From: Quercus robur
Taxonomy: Eukaryota > Streptophyta > Magnoliopsida > Fagales > Fagaceae
Direction: 5' to 3'
DNA length: 64,000 nucleotides
Assembly: GCF_932294415.1 (NCBI RefSeq)
Contig: NC_065543.1
Coordinates: 43,670,277 to 43,734,276, forward strand
Shown here: one piece after another, positions 12,935 through 26,434 of the stretch
Position numbering within the stretch: position 1 is the first letter of the stretch
Layout of the letters: every line of letters begins with the position of its first letter
The notes under the pieces: model-generated
Databases searched by the model: none
The model's input: the letters and a program-made list of their open reading frames with translations, nothing else
Told to the model about the DNA's origin: nothing
Made by a program: the position numbers and the translations under genes

Positions 12935-15371
12935 TCATGCATCATTCTCCTCAGGGGGCATTATCACAATCTGACGAAGCTTCCGCAGATTTTGATAAAT
13001 CTCTGTCAAAAGTTTTGTTCCTTCACTCTCTTTTCCAAGTTTCTGAGCAGCATTCTCTATGAATCCACCATCCGCTTTAAGGGCCTTCACCCTGTTACTA
13101 AGAAGAGATAATTCTCTTGTTAGGGTAGATTTCCTTTGCTTTCCTGCAAAATCAGAAAGACTAACTGATCATCTGATGGTGAAATTGTAAATGCAAAATA
13201 TTATTACAGACATACCCTTGTTGCATGTATATGGATTTTTGAATGCTACCTATCCAATCATCAATACGCTTATAACATGCTCATATTGTATGTATATCGA
13301 TTTTTCTGTATGTTACCTGTCTTATCATTTGTATGCTCAATTCCATCACTGCCAGACTGTGACAAATGAATTCTTTCTGATGACAAGTGCTTTATCCTGT
13401 CTGGTTTTTTTAACCGTCCCAGAGAATTGGTTCTCTCCGCTTTAAAATCTTTCAATACTGCATTTAGGGTACCCCCTCCATTTGCCTCCTGAGTTGACAA
13501 GGCTAGATAATTATTGTGCCTATTTTCTCCATTAATATCCCCTTCATTGACACCAACATTAAAGCTGTCACTTTCAGATTTTGCACCATCAGGTGAGTAA
13601 GATGTATCCTCTCGGTAATCCTCAGCAGCCTCAATTTCACTTCGCCTGAAATCATCTTCACTTAAACATCCATATTTTTGTCTATATGCCTCAAGTTCGG
13701 CCTCTAAAATCCTGATCTCTTCCTCTCTCTTGGTAAGCAACTCATTTGTTAATCCTAGGGCTTCTTCTTCATACTCTGCCTGCTCCTCCATCATTCTCTG
13801 ATACTGCAAGGCTTCCATCTGAACAGCTGCCTTTTCTGCTTGTAACCGGGTAATCATGGCCATTGCATTGTTAGCTGCAACAGCTGAAGCATTTCTTTCT
13901 TCATCCAGTTCCATGTACAAAGCCACCAGTGATTTGCGATCCAAGTGAACCTGTTTCGTCAAATAATGCAAAATGGAATCACTTTCAGCTTCATTTGGCA
14001 GTTTCCCCTCAACAGACTCCGAAGCAAATGCTAATTTTGAAAGTGACGATTTCCTTGTAATCTTAGGAGCCCACCTAGGACTATTAATAGGTGAATCTGT
14101 TAGCGAGATCCCAAAAAACTTGTTCCCTCTATCAAAGTTAGGAGTCTTTGAGGCATCATCATTCAAATCCACAGTTTCTGTCAATAATGGCACCGTAGCA
14201 GCTTTGACATCTTCCCTAACTGGAACTACAAAATCCAGACACTAAATCAATGAGATGGATACAAAAAAATTTTGGATTTTTTATTTTAGGGGGAAAATAA
14301 TGAAAACTTCAAAGGCAAAGCAAGAAAGTACAGATGACAGACTAGAGATACAAGACTTTCAAGCAATGCAAGAAGCATTGCAGACAGTAAAGAAAAAAGG
14401 AGTATAATCGAGCCAAAGCAAATCAAAAGCAACTGAGAATAATTACAATATCAGTAAACAATTCCTAAATGATTGAACTATAACTGGCATATTGTTCTGG
14501 GTTATATCTAATTACCTAAAATTTCTCGCAGACTAAAAATTACTCCAAAGCATGAAGAGTTCTGTTTTTAGAAATCAGTTTATGAGTTCATTAAGAAAAA
14601 TAACAAACATTTAGATCCAAACTCACATAGAATATCAGAATTAGTTGCACTAAGGCCATCCTCATCCTCCGAAGCTGAGTCATTGCCAGACATAAATTTG
14701 AGTTCTTTGTATCGGATGTGAGGCAAATCCAAATTGCGAGATTCCTCATTTCTCAATGTCACAAACGATGCTCGAGGTGAAGGAGCAGGAGCTTGTGAAT
14801 ATGCACCAGCACCTTTTCCTTTTGAATACGATGATTTCTCCTTCAATGGCTCACCACAACAAGAGCAACGATTAATGCTATTCTTCTCAACCTCCAAAGT
14901 ATCATCCTCCTTTACTGCAGGCAAATTGAGATGAATTGGGTTAATATCCTCAACAAAGCCCTCAAGATCCTTATGCAAAATCCCAACTAGAGACTTATAC
15001 GTATCGCGATCAGATTGCTGCCCAGTTGCAAATGAAAAAAGGCACCCTTCACACATCTTTCTTATATCAGACAGTCTGTTGTGGTCGTGGCAATATGCCA
15101 AATATGAAAGCTCCTTCTTGTGACCTTCACATATTGAATCGTTGTAGTATGAATCAGGTTTTCTATTCACAAGCAGATGATCGATTCTCGTGCAAAGCAA
15201 GCAAGGCATTGGCAATTCAAAGTGCTTGGCGAATTCATTTGCAACAAATACAAGAAATCCATAAATGAATAGCAGAACTATTAACACCCATTCGAGCACA
15301 GCACAGACCACGAAGTGTGGGAATTTTCCCAGCTCTTGTTCGACAAAACGTGTAAATGACCGCTTCGCCAT
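12935..15371 (-). CDS. GTD-binding (DUF593, zein-binding) myosin-binding-like membrane protein
   Basis: Three exons (14627-15371, 13317-14225, 12935-13143) join with consistent phases into 620 residues. A single transmembrane segment (about 19-44) is followed by the family signature CLLCTRIDH (57-65) and a Cys-rich stretch (about 83-112). The coiled-coil GTD-binding domain spans about 333-434 and is rich in Glu, Leu and Arg. A second helical region lies at the C-terminus. Plant proteins of this family (FLOURY1 and MyoB types) are anchored in endomembranes and bind class XI myosins or storage proteins as tethers. I chose the ATG giving MAKRSF at 15371 rather than the ATG five codons upstream, because the family usually starts just before a basic segment and the membrane span. 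The next gene, at 17541, is on the same strand. Confidence 0.87.
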
Positions 15372-17540
15372 TGGATCCAAACACACAGAAATGAAATTAT
15401 ACTGACAATAATGTTTATCTTTTCTTTCTTTCTTTCTTTTTTAATCTATATTGTTGAAATTGAAATGGGTCTAAAATGAAATGAAATCAAGTGCCTACAG
15501 GTTGGTGAGATGAAAGATCATGACCTTGGAGGGATGAACCGAACCGAGATCATGACCTTTTTTGTTTGTGAGATTTTATGTCTGAGGAAGGAGATTTTGA
15601 TGTTTCAAAGCAAAGATTTCTAAATTTGGGTGGTGCATTTCATTGGTCTATAAATAGACAAAGTTATCAAGGTTGTTAGGCAGATCATGTAGCTGAAATA
15701 ACGGTCTATCATGCACTTTCCAACCAACCAAATAACAGTCAATCCACATTATTTCATGGAAACTTTTTGCATGTCCCGTTGCCCACATATCTGGCACTTG
15801 AATCTGGGGCCAGTAGATATTTGGTGGGAAAGGTGGGTTAGATGTGAGAGTTATATAGATTAATGTGTTTCCATAAGTTGACAAGCTTATGTGTTTTAGT
15901 TATATCTCAACTAATAAATTTTCTTGTCATCAAAAAATCTTATCTAAATCAAAAACTAATTTGATATTTTGACCTGAGTTATTTTTAGGTACAATTATCT
16001 TTTTATCTGATTTATATTAAATCCTACCTATACTAAAAAGTAAAAACCAATTGATATCTTTGACCTGAGTTATTTTTAGGTATAATTATCTTTTTATATA
16101 AAATTTTTATTAGAAATTAAAAGTCCAGGACTGTAATAGACTGTACGCCAAGTCCTTGCATGGAGTCTCATAACTTAAAAAAAAAAAAAAAAAAAACAAA
16201 CAAAGAGGAAGAAGAGAAGCATAAATGATGGTAAGTATGCTCTAGAGATAATTGACATTATATTTTAACTAAAAGGAGCAGAGACAAACTTCTCATTTCT
16301 CAAAGAGGAGATAAGTATATTAAATAAAGTGTTGATAACGTTAGGCAGAAATTCATTACTTTAGAACCATTGTTAATAAAACATTTTAGGAAAATTTTAA
16401 CATCACTTTCATTGAAAATATAAAAAGCAGTAAAAAAAATAACAATTATTTTTTTCTTTTCCCATAAAAAAAGAAGTTTCTAAAAATATTTTTTACATTC
16501 ATAAACTTTTCTCTATTAAATATTATAAAGGTGACTTTTGTTAAGTATACCTTAAGACTATACTGACAACTTTTATCCCAAGGGCATGATTCTGATACAA
16601 ATGGAATTTTAAAACCTTTACTGACAGAAACAGAGTTGTTCACTAGACTTTTCTATTCCCAGCTTAGCTTCCAATCTTAACATTGCTCCACCATGTCAAC
16701 TGCCTAACTCCAAGAAGTAAAATGCAAGAAATCTTCTTCTGGTCCAAACTTGACTCCACAGTCTCCATCACAATCAATTCACAATTTTAATTTAATTTGC
16801 CTTACATCCAGAGTCCAGAACAACCCTCCCAAGAGAGAGAGATAACGCCCATGAGGCTTATTAAGTAGCTCAACCGAACAAATAACAGACGAGTAGTTAA
16901 CTAGCCAGTTCAGCATCCACACCACTGAAACCTGGTTTAAAAAACCATGGAAGGGCAACCTATACATAACAGTCACTCTCATTTCTGGTTTCTTGACAGC
17001 TAATTTTTTTTTTTGGCAAATCATCCAGCCAAAAGACTGAACTATTCTTACATGATTCATACATTCTACTCATCACATGAAAGTTAGAAATTTAAAACAC
17101 AGCTTTCACAAATCATATCGGCTAAAATTAATAATGGGATACAGAAACACCGGTGAATACAGGTATTCCTAACAATTAAAGATAATCTTGTAATTAATAA
17201 AAGATAGCAAGGCTAGCAATGGCTAAAGCTCATCGAGCGTCAAACAAGTGTAGGAGTATTTTTTGAGCCAAAGTAATTCTGATAAATAAATTTAATGACC
17301 ATTACATATAAGAGATTAAAATAATACTTAAGATCAAAATTTTAATCAAACAAGAGAGTAACAGAGTCTTTGATGTCTATTAAAATAATTTAAGACTGGC
17401 TTCTGCAGCCACTATGCAACCCATCTCTTGCGTGGTTGGGACATAACTTAGCTGAATAACTGTAAAGGAGATCCTAAAAGAAGATAACCACAAAGGAAAT
17501 CCGAAAAGAATATACTTGGATATCATCAGTAGAATAAGAC
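15372..17540. other. Intergenic: promoter of the GTD-binding gene and 3' side of NOL9
   Basis: A TATTTATAG motif on the minus strand (about 15649-15657) lies some 280 bases before the start codon at 15371 and is a reasonable TATA box. A direct duplication of about 45 bases ('gacctgagttatttttagg') is seen near 15970 and 16060, 90 bases apart. A poly(A) run occurs at 16176-16196. The 93-codon minus-strand frame at 16779-17060 has no recognisable domain. Nothing else is seen. Confidence 0.5.
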
Positions 17541-20500
17541 CTAGCTTGTAGAGAAAACATTTGCAGACATGTAAGGCGAAACGCATCCCTGGACCTGAAA
17601 AGAAGTCAATTGTTCAAATAAGAACTACAGCAGTAATCAAAATTTAAGGATCTAATTGTCATGACAAGAATAAAATGAGTAAAAGGAGTCCTTGAATGCT
17701 TTTAAATAAAATGTGAATGAATAAGGTAGTAAGCACAGCAAGTTGGTCATTCCTATATCATGTAATGCTTATGAGCTAATTGAGGCACAGATGGCCCATT
17801 TATGGTTTAGAGAATAGTAAGGCACGTTCTGTGTTATGGTTTTAAAGAACAGAGCGCAGACTATTGCAATAAGAAAGGTCAGATAGCTTATGATTTGACA
17901 AATGATATGGCAAAAGGGATCATGTATACAATTGAATAGTTGAGATTTAAAGCTTTATCAAGTTGAGCTTGCATACAAACATCCTATGCACCCACATTTC
18001 CTTTAGCAATGATGCTGAGAAATTCAGCAAAATACACCTCCCTTTTCATTTTTGCCCCAATGAATTTCCCGTGCAGTAACCAGCATGTGGCAGTCTGTCC
18101 TAAACTACTCATCCTCATATGCATACCTCATAACATCCCAGCAACAGATTCATCAACACATGCAACAAGCATATTAGGGTAACTAGTACACTTAAAAATG
18201 AACAAGCATCTTTTGATCCTAAAAGACCACTTTGCAGCAGGAAAAATGCAAAAGAAAATTAAAAATTACCCAAAAAATGCATGCAGACAGAAATCAAGCA
18301 GGATATGGTACAGAAAGTTGAGCACGTAAATGATTAGCAGAAAAAACATGTTTTCTTTTCCAGGACAAGATATGACAGAGGAGGGTGGTATGTTACCTGC
18401 AATAAGCCAGTAGGAATTTGGATAAATCCCTGCAGAAAGAGATCGACTTTTTCCAGAGTGCTCTGAGGGACAGGTGTGATTACATATAGCAAACCTTTAA
18501 AAGTGTCAATGCCTCTCACTATCCCTGGTACAAAATGGAATTAAGTTCGTGGGATTGTCAGAGTCATCAAATTTAAGGATTACAATGAATATGGAAATGG
18601 AAACATAATATGATAATGGATATAAAATGGTTCATGGAAACAATTCCAAGAGGAAAAAAAATTGGAAGTACAAACTGCTATCTTAAATAAATACTGAAAC
18701 ATTGCCATCTTTTGAAAGCAATGAAACATTTATCACTCCCTCAAAACTTGTTAAAGCTCACAAGTAAAAACCTTTTTCAATCAGAATATCGTTTATATTG
18801 CAATTAATATTTCCAATGTGACTCTAAGGATGAAAAGGCATGGAATGCTTTGCAGGAAATTGATGATTGGATATAGTTCTAAAAAAGTGTTATTGTTAGA
18901 TGATATGCAACCAAGAACAATAAGATGATGACCATGAAGGATAAAAATCTCCTTGAATTTATCTTCCAAAGAGGGGTAGGTATAGCATTTGCAATATCAT
19001 ATATGAAATTGAGAGAGAGAAGTAATCTCATAGGAGGAGCTTTTGGCATGCTAGGATAGTAAATACACCATCTAGTATGCTAAAACATTAAAATTTCCAT
19101 TAACATTTTTGTAAGTGGAAATTAGAAATATCTCTTATGATTTTATGTAATTAATTTATAATAAGAACATGCAATCATCAGACAAGAAACAATTTATAGA
19201 ATATACTTTAGTACTACAACTTGACCACAAATCTGCAGCCATCTATTACGAAAAATGATTCTAGCTTATTTTATGTTATAAAACTTTACCCTCCATCTCC
19301 CCAAACAAACTAGCATTACAATGGAAAAAATCATGACTGATTACAAATACTGGCCAGAGCTATGCAGCTGAGAGAAAGTAAATAATGATCGATTTAGCAA
19401 GGTGACACAATAAAGTAAAAGTGACCCACCAAGGCCAACACTCAAAGGTAAATTTTCAGAGCCTTCAGAGCTAACTGCCAAGCCAACGAGAGTTGCATTC
19501 AAACTGTAGAATACCTCGGAACTTGGGACCTAGCATTAAAAAATTGAAACATTTTAAAGAACTTGAAACAATTTAACAAATAAATGTATACATTCCTGTG
19601 ACATGGATCAAAAAAAAAAAAGTTAATAGCAATATTTTACCAAATTCTAATGACATGATCTATTTTTCTCTGAATTCTGCCTTAATATATCCAAGGCTAC
19701 ACTGAATAGGAAGGAAATATTACAATAAAAGTGGTATGCACTGAAAAATAAATTTTAAAAACAACGCTGCAGCAATTCAATCAACATCTTGAACTGACCT
19801 CACAATGAAGATGCCTGATCTTGACGCTTGATACTGGAACTTCATAAGCAGGGTGCGAAGCTAATGCATGCGCAAGTTCTTTGATTGTGGTAATATTCAG
19901 GTTACTAGGAAAGCACTGCCTGAAATATGCCATTATACGAAATTCCCGCAAAGAACGTGCATCCTTTTGCACAAGCACCCTGGAAAACAAAGTGAAGATA
20001 AAATGTAAAGAAGAAAAGCCACAACTCTAACAAAAATCCATGTCTTGTAGCAATAAATATGCCACTCATCAAGGCAACAGATTGTATAGTATCCTACCGC
20101 AATTACTTTTAGGTTTTTTTTTTTTTTGGATAAGTAAGAAAGATGTATATTCAAAAAGCTTCATTATGCAAAAAAGGCACAAAGCAAAGCAAAGATTACA
20201 AAAAAGAGAAAAGTAAAAGAACAAACTAATGTGATCAGTAGAACACACTTTTCTATTATGGATAGGTTACATTGAAAGACTCCAGAAGAGAAGAACAAGA
20301 TCATAATTTCAATGATCCTCATGTATGAAGAATGAAAACCAACATAAGACAAAGTGATATATATTTGATAACGCAAAGGAATCAAGATTTACAACTATGT
20401 AGAAAATAAATTGCATTCACAATGTAATAAACCAGGAGACAGCTAAGAACTTACGATCTATTGTAAGAATCCTGACGAGCTGAATTGATCTCAATTAGAT

Positions 20501-23500
20501 TAACCATCTCCTTATCCTCATCTAACCAGAATGCCCCAGCTGGTAGATTCTTACTCTCAGCGGATATGTTTATTTTAACTACATGGGTGGGAGCAATGTA
20601 TTTCAACATATCCACCAATATGTCATAACCAACACCTGTCACATGAGCAAATTTGGAGAAAATGGTGTTGTTACAGAAACAAATCAAATAATATTCATGT
20701 AAATACATCGGTACCCAGTAAAGAAGTAATACAATATTGGAATTTGGAGAAAATTTTATCACATTGCAAATCAGAAGAAAAAAAGAGAGGCAATTAACCA
20801 TTTAAATAAGGCTACCTTTCACCCAGCCAGGAGTATTTATGACAAGAGGCAATTCAGTCTTAGTAGGGTTTTTACTCTTGTTCGACAAGCAATACTCCGT
20901 TTGATAGTAATCACATAGGGAAAATATAGCATTCAAATACACTGTTGGATCCCTTTTTGAAGACACATCACCGAAGAAGAAGCATCTGAGAGGAAATGAA
21001 AATAGTACGTCAACACATGTATTTTCTTCAATGGAATCTAGCATATACATGGAAATGCCTACTTGCAACATAAGGCGGAATTGAAAGAGAGGGGCGGAAG
21101 AGAGAAATAGTTGAACAGTTAATCGATAGCATGTGATAGTAAACCCTTGGAGACTAATTACATTTTGGGAAGAAAAAAAAAAACTGTATGAGCTCGCATC
21201 TAACAAACGGTGCTCATGTAATAGGTCACAAGTAATGTTTGATCTACATTCATAAAGTAGCAAAATCCCATCTTAAATTCTACAGACCAAAAAAGTTTCA
21301 AACTTTGTACTGATTGTGGGAATCCAAACAACAATTTATACACTTCTCCATAATATTAGGAACCTCCATTTAGAGTTTCCAATTCCCCTGCAATTAAAGT
21401 TATTTACCAAAACCAAACTCTAAGCTTATAGTGCCCACTTTTCTTCTTCTTCTTTTTTTTTTCTTTTTTTTTTTTATAAGAAGCTTATAGTGCCCACTTT
21501 GAAACACTTGATCCTCAAAATTCCCTCATACAGCATTTACCAAATCAGGGAATCAGGGATAAACCATATCAATCTTCACATTATCACACTTTTGTCATGG
21601 TTCATCACTCAGCTGGCTTTCACATATTATATCAATAGCAAAGAGAAAAAAAAGATATATATATATATATTGATAAGTTACAAAGAAAAATATTTTTATA
21701 AGAAAAAAAAGTAATTACAATGCATATAACAGGTATAATGTTATAACTTATGTGAATGTTATCATAACAATGGCAATGGATTAATCAAGGGTTATGGCCA
21801 GAAAGGCCTATTGACAGGACCATGAAAAAGCCATCATTACAATGCCCTTCAGAAACTAGACAACAAGCAACCGTTTAACCTACTTCTCATTAAAGACAAT
21901 ACTTTCCAGTCAGTATCATTTAGCCCAATAACTCCTATTCATTGCAGATTTTCAACTCTATACCATAACACATGGTTACATAATTGATCCACTAGCAACA
22001 GTGCCAGTTTTTAATATTTAAGAATGAGGTTAATAATGAGGAGGACAAGGTTCAACAGTTCATACCTCTCTGGAGTCTTCAGACATGGGATTGTCAAATC
22101 TAATTCAATGAAACAAAAGAGAAATCTGGATAAATAATTATAAAAATTACAAAGAACAAACAATAATACTCCAGTGAAATTATAGTAACACAATGAATTG
22201 ACAAGATTGTTAACTAACTTATAACCATAAATATTTACCTGGAGTTAATTGGTCAACTATTGTGAGGGATAGAAAACCAGGAGGTGTAAACTCAGGTTGA
22301 CCAACATCTGTATCCAAATAAGCTACTTTCTTATACCTATAAACAGACGTAAATTGAATATTTTAGGTGGTAAAAACTAAAAGTAAGAAAATGAAAATAT
22401 CAGTCAAAGAAAGGCAGCATGAAGCTCACAAAACTATTTCCCAAACCCTCATCCCTTCACAAACAAATGAAAAAGGAAAACAAAACATCAATATCAAAGA
22501 TTATAAACCTGGTTCGGTACTTCAACTGGGAGAAATAACAACTGGGATATATTTCAAATTTCAACACAGGCTATGTAGACGATACATCTTCAATTTATCC
22601 ACACAGGTCTACTAATGAGGATCATATTCCGAATTAAAACAATATAATCAAATGGAAAATATTAAAGGTACTACCAATTTTACTACAAACAGCTTACAAC
22701 ATGACATAACAATGAATGTGATTGGTGCCACATTAACAAAATAAATAAATTTCTTAATTACCTTTTTATTTTGTGTTTAGAAGTTGACACTTTAGTCTGT
22801 AATGCTTATGTAGAAAAAATTTAATACCGCGACATCACTCATAGTCAAATATATGCGAGGAAATCTTGCAATAAAAAAAATCACTGAATTCAATAAAGCA
22901 ATGCAACAATGAAACATCAGACTTATCATGTAGTACATGGATGGCTTTTCACAATATCACATACAAATCCAATATAATAAAATAACAAATGAAGATCAAG
23001 GTAACTGTTTCTACCAGATATTAAATCTAATTGACAAAAACCCTTTTTGGGGGTAAGAAATTAACAAAAACATATTAAATAAGAATAGTAAAATTTCAGT
23101 GCAGCTTTTCATTGATGACATACAAATATTCCCAGGCATAAAAGTTGTGAAATTGAAAGCATACCCATGAAAGAAAAAGGAAACAAAGAAACAAATTTTC
23201 ACTAACAAGTACATACTAAATAGACATACAAATATTCCCAGGCATAAAAGTTGTGAAATTGAAAGCACACCCATTAAAGAAAAAGAAAAAAATAAACAAT
23301 TTTCACTAGCAAATACATGCTAAATAGACATACAAATATTCCCAGGCATAAAAGTTGTGAAATTCAAAGCATACCAATGAAAGAAAAGGGAAAAAAGAAA
23401 CAATTTTCACTAGCAAATACACACTTAAATAGTCATACAAATATTACCAGGCATAAAAGTTGTGAAATTGAGAGCATACCCATGAAAGAAAAAGGCAAAA

Positions 23501-23817
23501 AGAAACAAATTTTAGTAGCAAATACATACTTAAAGGTTCACTAACATAGTATCCATACAAATTCAAAGATAGTTATATATATATATATATATATATATAT
23601 TAAGAGAGAGAGAGAGAATGAGAATGGACCTTTGGAGAAGGATGTTGAGGAGGTAGCGAGAGAAGGTGGTTTTGCCAGAGTTTTTGGCGCCGCAGACAAG
23701 AGCAATGGGAGGCGGCGAAGTGATAGAATCGTAAGCAATGGAGTCTGCGGCATCGGACCATTCCTCTGGTATGTAGATGTTCTCTGATGGGGTTTCGGGT
23801 TCTATAAGCGAAGCCAT
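17541..23817 (-). CDS. NOL9: Polynucleotide 5'-hydroxyl-kinase, GRC3/NOL9 type
   Basis: Nine exons were placed by eye: 23630-23817, 22239-22336, 22066-22099, 20816-20985, 20455-20635, 19799-19979, 19430-19529, 18397-18524 and 17541-17594. All have GT-AG borders and the phases join into exactly 378 codons (377 residues plus stop). The Walker A loop is GAKNSGKTT (43-51, K49). The segment YLDTDVGQPEFTPPG (69-83) carries D71 and D73 of the CLP1/GRC3 kinase fold, and INTPGWVKG follows near 160. In yeast and animals this enzyme phosphorylates RNA 5' ends during ribosomal RNA (ITS2) processing in the nucleolus. The plant protein is shorter than human NOL9 because it lacks the N-terminal extension, as in other plants. 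An ATG ten codons upstream (23847) is an alternative start. Exon 1 ends at a weak GTCCAT donor. Confidence 0.9.
20112..20400 (-). repeat. Possible retroposed segment in NOL9 intron
   Basis: A T-run at 20114-20128 on the plus strand is followed by 'ggataagtaagaaa' and a stretch unlike the rest of the intron. A poly(A) tail on the minus strand is the mark of a LINE or SINE 3' end. No coding or pol III motif was recognised. Confidence 0.25.
23110..23545. repeat. About 105-bp tandem repeat, four units, in NOL9 intron 1
   Basis: The core 'cccaggcataaaagttgtga' starts at 23131, 23237 and 23341, with a one-base variant at 23446, so the spacing is 104-106 bases. It lies wholly within the first intron, about 100 bases from exon 1. 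An (AT)n-(GA)n microsatellite at 23574-23617 follows directly before the donor site. Confidence 0.88.
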
Positions 23818-23847
23818 CAACTTCAACTTCAAAAGTTCAAAGTTCAA

Positions 23848-24616
23848 ACTCTTTCACTGTGTTCTCTTTCTGTTTCTGTTTTTTTTTTTTGTTTGTTTTT
23901 GTTTCTATAAGCTTGGCGACAATATAATATGTGTGAATTGTTGTTGCTGTTGTTTTTATGGTGGTGGAACATGCGTGAATGAGTGAAGAGGGGCACGTTG
24001 AGTATGTGAACAAATCAATTGGAGAATTTATTTTTTTGAGAAACAATCAATTGGAGATTGATTGCTTTTAGTTCAGTTTTTAAAGTTTTATTATGATTCT
24101 TAAAAAAAATAAATAAATAAAAGTTTTATATAGTTATATAAATTGTTTGAAATTGAATCTAAACAATATCAAAATGAAACTCATAGATGTCTTAACCTAA
24201 TGTTTTTTTTTCTTCGTTCTAATAATTCCATAATTGGATTTGAACCTTAATGTCTTTGTAAAGTTTCGACTTATGATGTTCGCTTTTAATAATTATATTC
24301 GTTATCATTAAATTAAAATACTAATTAGTTTTTAGTTTAAGCGAAGATTAATCTCCAATCTTTTATTGACCTTAACGTCTTTATTGAAAATGCCAAAAAG
24401 AACCAGTTGAGCTATTGGCTCTTAGGATCTTTAATTTAATGGTTAAATTAATCATTTTGGAGCAAACTCTATAGGTTTAAATTCTATTATATTTATAAAA
24501 AATATTAATATCATCACTAACAAAAAAAAAAAAAAATAGAAAACGAATATTTAATGTTTATGAAGTCTCATCTCATTACATATTCGAATACTAGTATCAA
24601 ATTTCTTAAAACCTTA
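23848..24616. other. Promoter side of NOL9 and AT-rich intergenic DNA
   Basis: Immediately upstream (minus strand) of NOL9 the sequence is pyrimidine/purine biased with a T-run. Farther out it is AT-rich, and no gene or repeat is recognised. Confidence 0.45.
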
Positions 24617-25764
24617 GCATTAGCATTGGAAAATGCTAATGCTATATCTAAGGGAAATTTAGCATTTGTAACCTTAAAATCATCTACATCAGGAAATGGC
24701 AAAGGCAAGTATTGTAAAATTTTTGCAATACTTGCTACAGTGCAATTCTAAAGATAGAATTGCACTGTAGCGGTATTGTATAAAAAAAAAACAATATTTT
24801 ATCTCTACTCTCTTTCCTCTGTCTCTCATCTCTCTCATTTTGTCTGTGCCCTTCTCTCTCTCTCGTCTCTGCTCTTCGTCTTCTCTCTCGTTTCAGCTCT
24901 CTCATCTCTCTCATTTTTTTGAATGGATTTGGTCCGATGGCTCCAGTGATGTTTTTTTTTTTAATGGATTTGCTCCGGTGGCTCCGGTGATGATGTTTTT
25001 TGAATGGGTTTGCTCTCTCATCTCTGCTCTCCATCTTGTCTCTCGTCTCTGCTCTCTCATCTCTCTCATTTTTTTGAATGGATTTGCTCCGATGGCTTCG
25101 GTGATGATTTTATTGGATGGGTTTGCTCCGATGGCTCCGGTGATGATGTTTTTTTGAATAGGTTTGAATGGGTTTGCTCCGGTAATGATTTTATTTGAAT
25201 GGGTTTCAATGGGTTTGCTCCGGTGATGATTTTTTTGAATGGGTTTGCTCCGGTTTTTGATCGGTGGCCTGGGTTTCAAATCGGCGGTGTGGATTGGTTG
25301 ATCGGCGGCGTGGATCGGTGGCCTGGCCTGGGTTTTTGATCGGTGGTCCGGTTTTTGAATGGGTTTGTGTTTGTGTGTGTGGCTTGGCTTTGTTGCTGGG
25401 TTGTGTTTGTGCGTGGCTTTGTTGCTGGGTTCTGTTTGTGTGTGGCTTTGTTGCTGGTTTGATGTTTGTGTTTGTGTGTGTGTGGGTGTGGTGATGGGTT
25501 TGGATATGTTGATCGTTGTATAATGGGTGTGTGTTGTGTGTTGAACCGGTGCTGGGAGAGAGGAACAAAAATGGCTGTTGAAAAGCCCAGGAAAATGAGC
25601 TGAACGATGGGGAAGAAATAATAAAAAATGGGTTAAAAAATAATATTTTAATAAAAATAGAGTTTTGGGATGTGGAGGAATTGTAAAATGGTATGGTATA
25701 TTGATAAAGTGGTGTTTTAGAATGGTAAAATAGAATAGCATTGAAATTTCCCAATGCAAATGGC
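24617..25764. mobile_element. Non-autonomous TIR DNA transposon (Mutator- or hAT-like) with minisatellite interior
   Basis: The two ends are imperfect inverted repeats of about 28 bases. The left end starts gcattagcattgg, and the right end read in reverse starts gccatttgcattgg. Both flanks begin AAAACC next to the borders, possibly the decayed remains of a target duplication. The 1.15-kb interior contains a strong hairpin (24726-24778) and many diverged repeats of 'gaatgggtttgctccggtgg' type (about 24925-25350), then TG-rich sequence. No transposase is visible. Long frames here (such as 282 codons on the minus strand) are low-complexity His-Thr-Pro polymers and not genes. Confidence 0.5.
24726..24778. 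repeat. Hairpin-forming palindrome
   Basis: Arms 24726-24750 and 24755-24778 pair almost perfectly around the four-base loop aaga. The inner 15 bases of each arm, from tacagtgcaattcta, pair without mismatch. It lies near the left end of the TIR element. Confidence 0.9.
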
Positions 25765-26434
25765 AAAACCAAGTTTGAACTAAAAATAAAGATGTTCAAT
25801 AAAATAATATTACTCATTGTAGACATGGAAATAAGATAAATTGAACAACAATAATATCAAAGTCTTAGCTAACTCAGGCTAATCTGTCAAAAATCCATAA
25901 CTTACCAAAAATGTTTAAATCTTAGACTTGGTTGCTATTGTTATTTTAAAATTTTTTTAACGTAACATTTCAAAACCTACAAAATGGAAATTGATTGAAG
26001 ATGACTTGTTATACCCACCCATTTGACGCCTTATTAGAGAGCACAATTTGGATATAATGGGATAACATTTTTATGTGAATGAAAATGTTATGTAAATTTA
26101 AAATGTAGATAAAGGGAAAATAAATAAATTATTAGCTCTATATGTCAAGAGCCTTGTAGCACATATTTCATATTTTGACGTTTCTAATGGAGACATACAT
26201 GATTCAAATATCTCCTGCCCATTGTAATTATCAAATTTATCAACCAAAAAAAAAAAAAAAATTATAGAACTTGTCAACTTGCACTACATATCCTATTTGG
26301 ACATGTGCCTTTTTAGCCTAGCCTCTTTTTTAATCTCTCTCTCAATTGCACATTAAGTGGAACTCCTAACAATCAAGCTATGGGTTTTGACTCTCAATTT
26401 TATTTGAGGGTAAAAAAATAAGCTTAATAAATAT

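Noticed and set aside
16779-17060. 93-codon minus-strand frame downstream of NOL9
   Set aside because: No domain, no splice link to NOL9, whose last exon ends in a stop at 17541; probably untranslated or intergenic.
24911-25759. 282-codon minus-strand frame and overlapping 206-codon frame
   Set aside because: His-Thr-Pro-Asn rich low-complexity translation of a minisatellite inside a TIR element; no domain.
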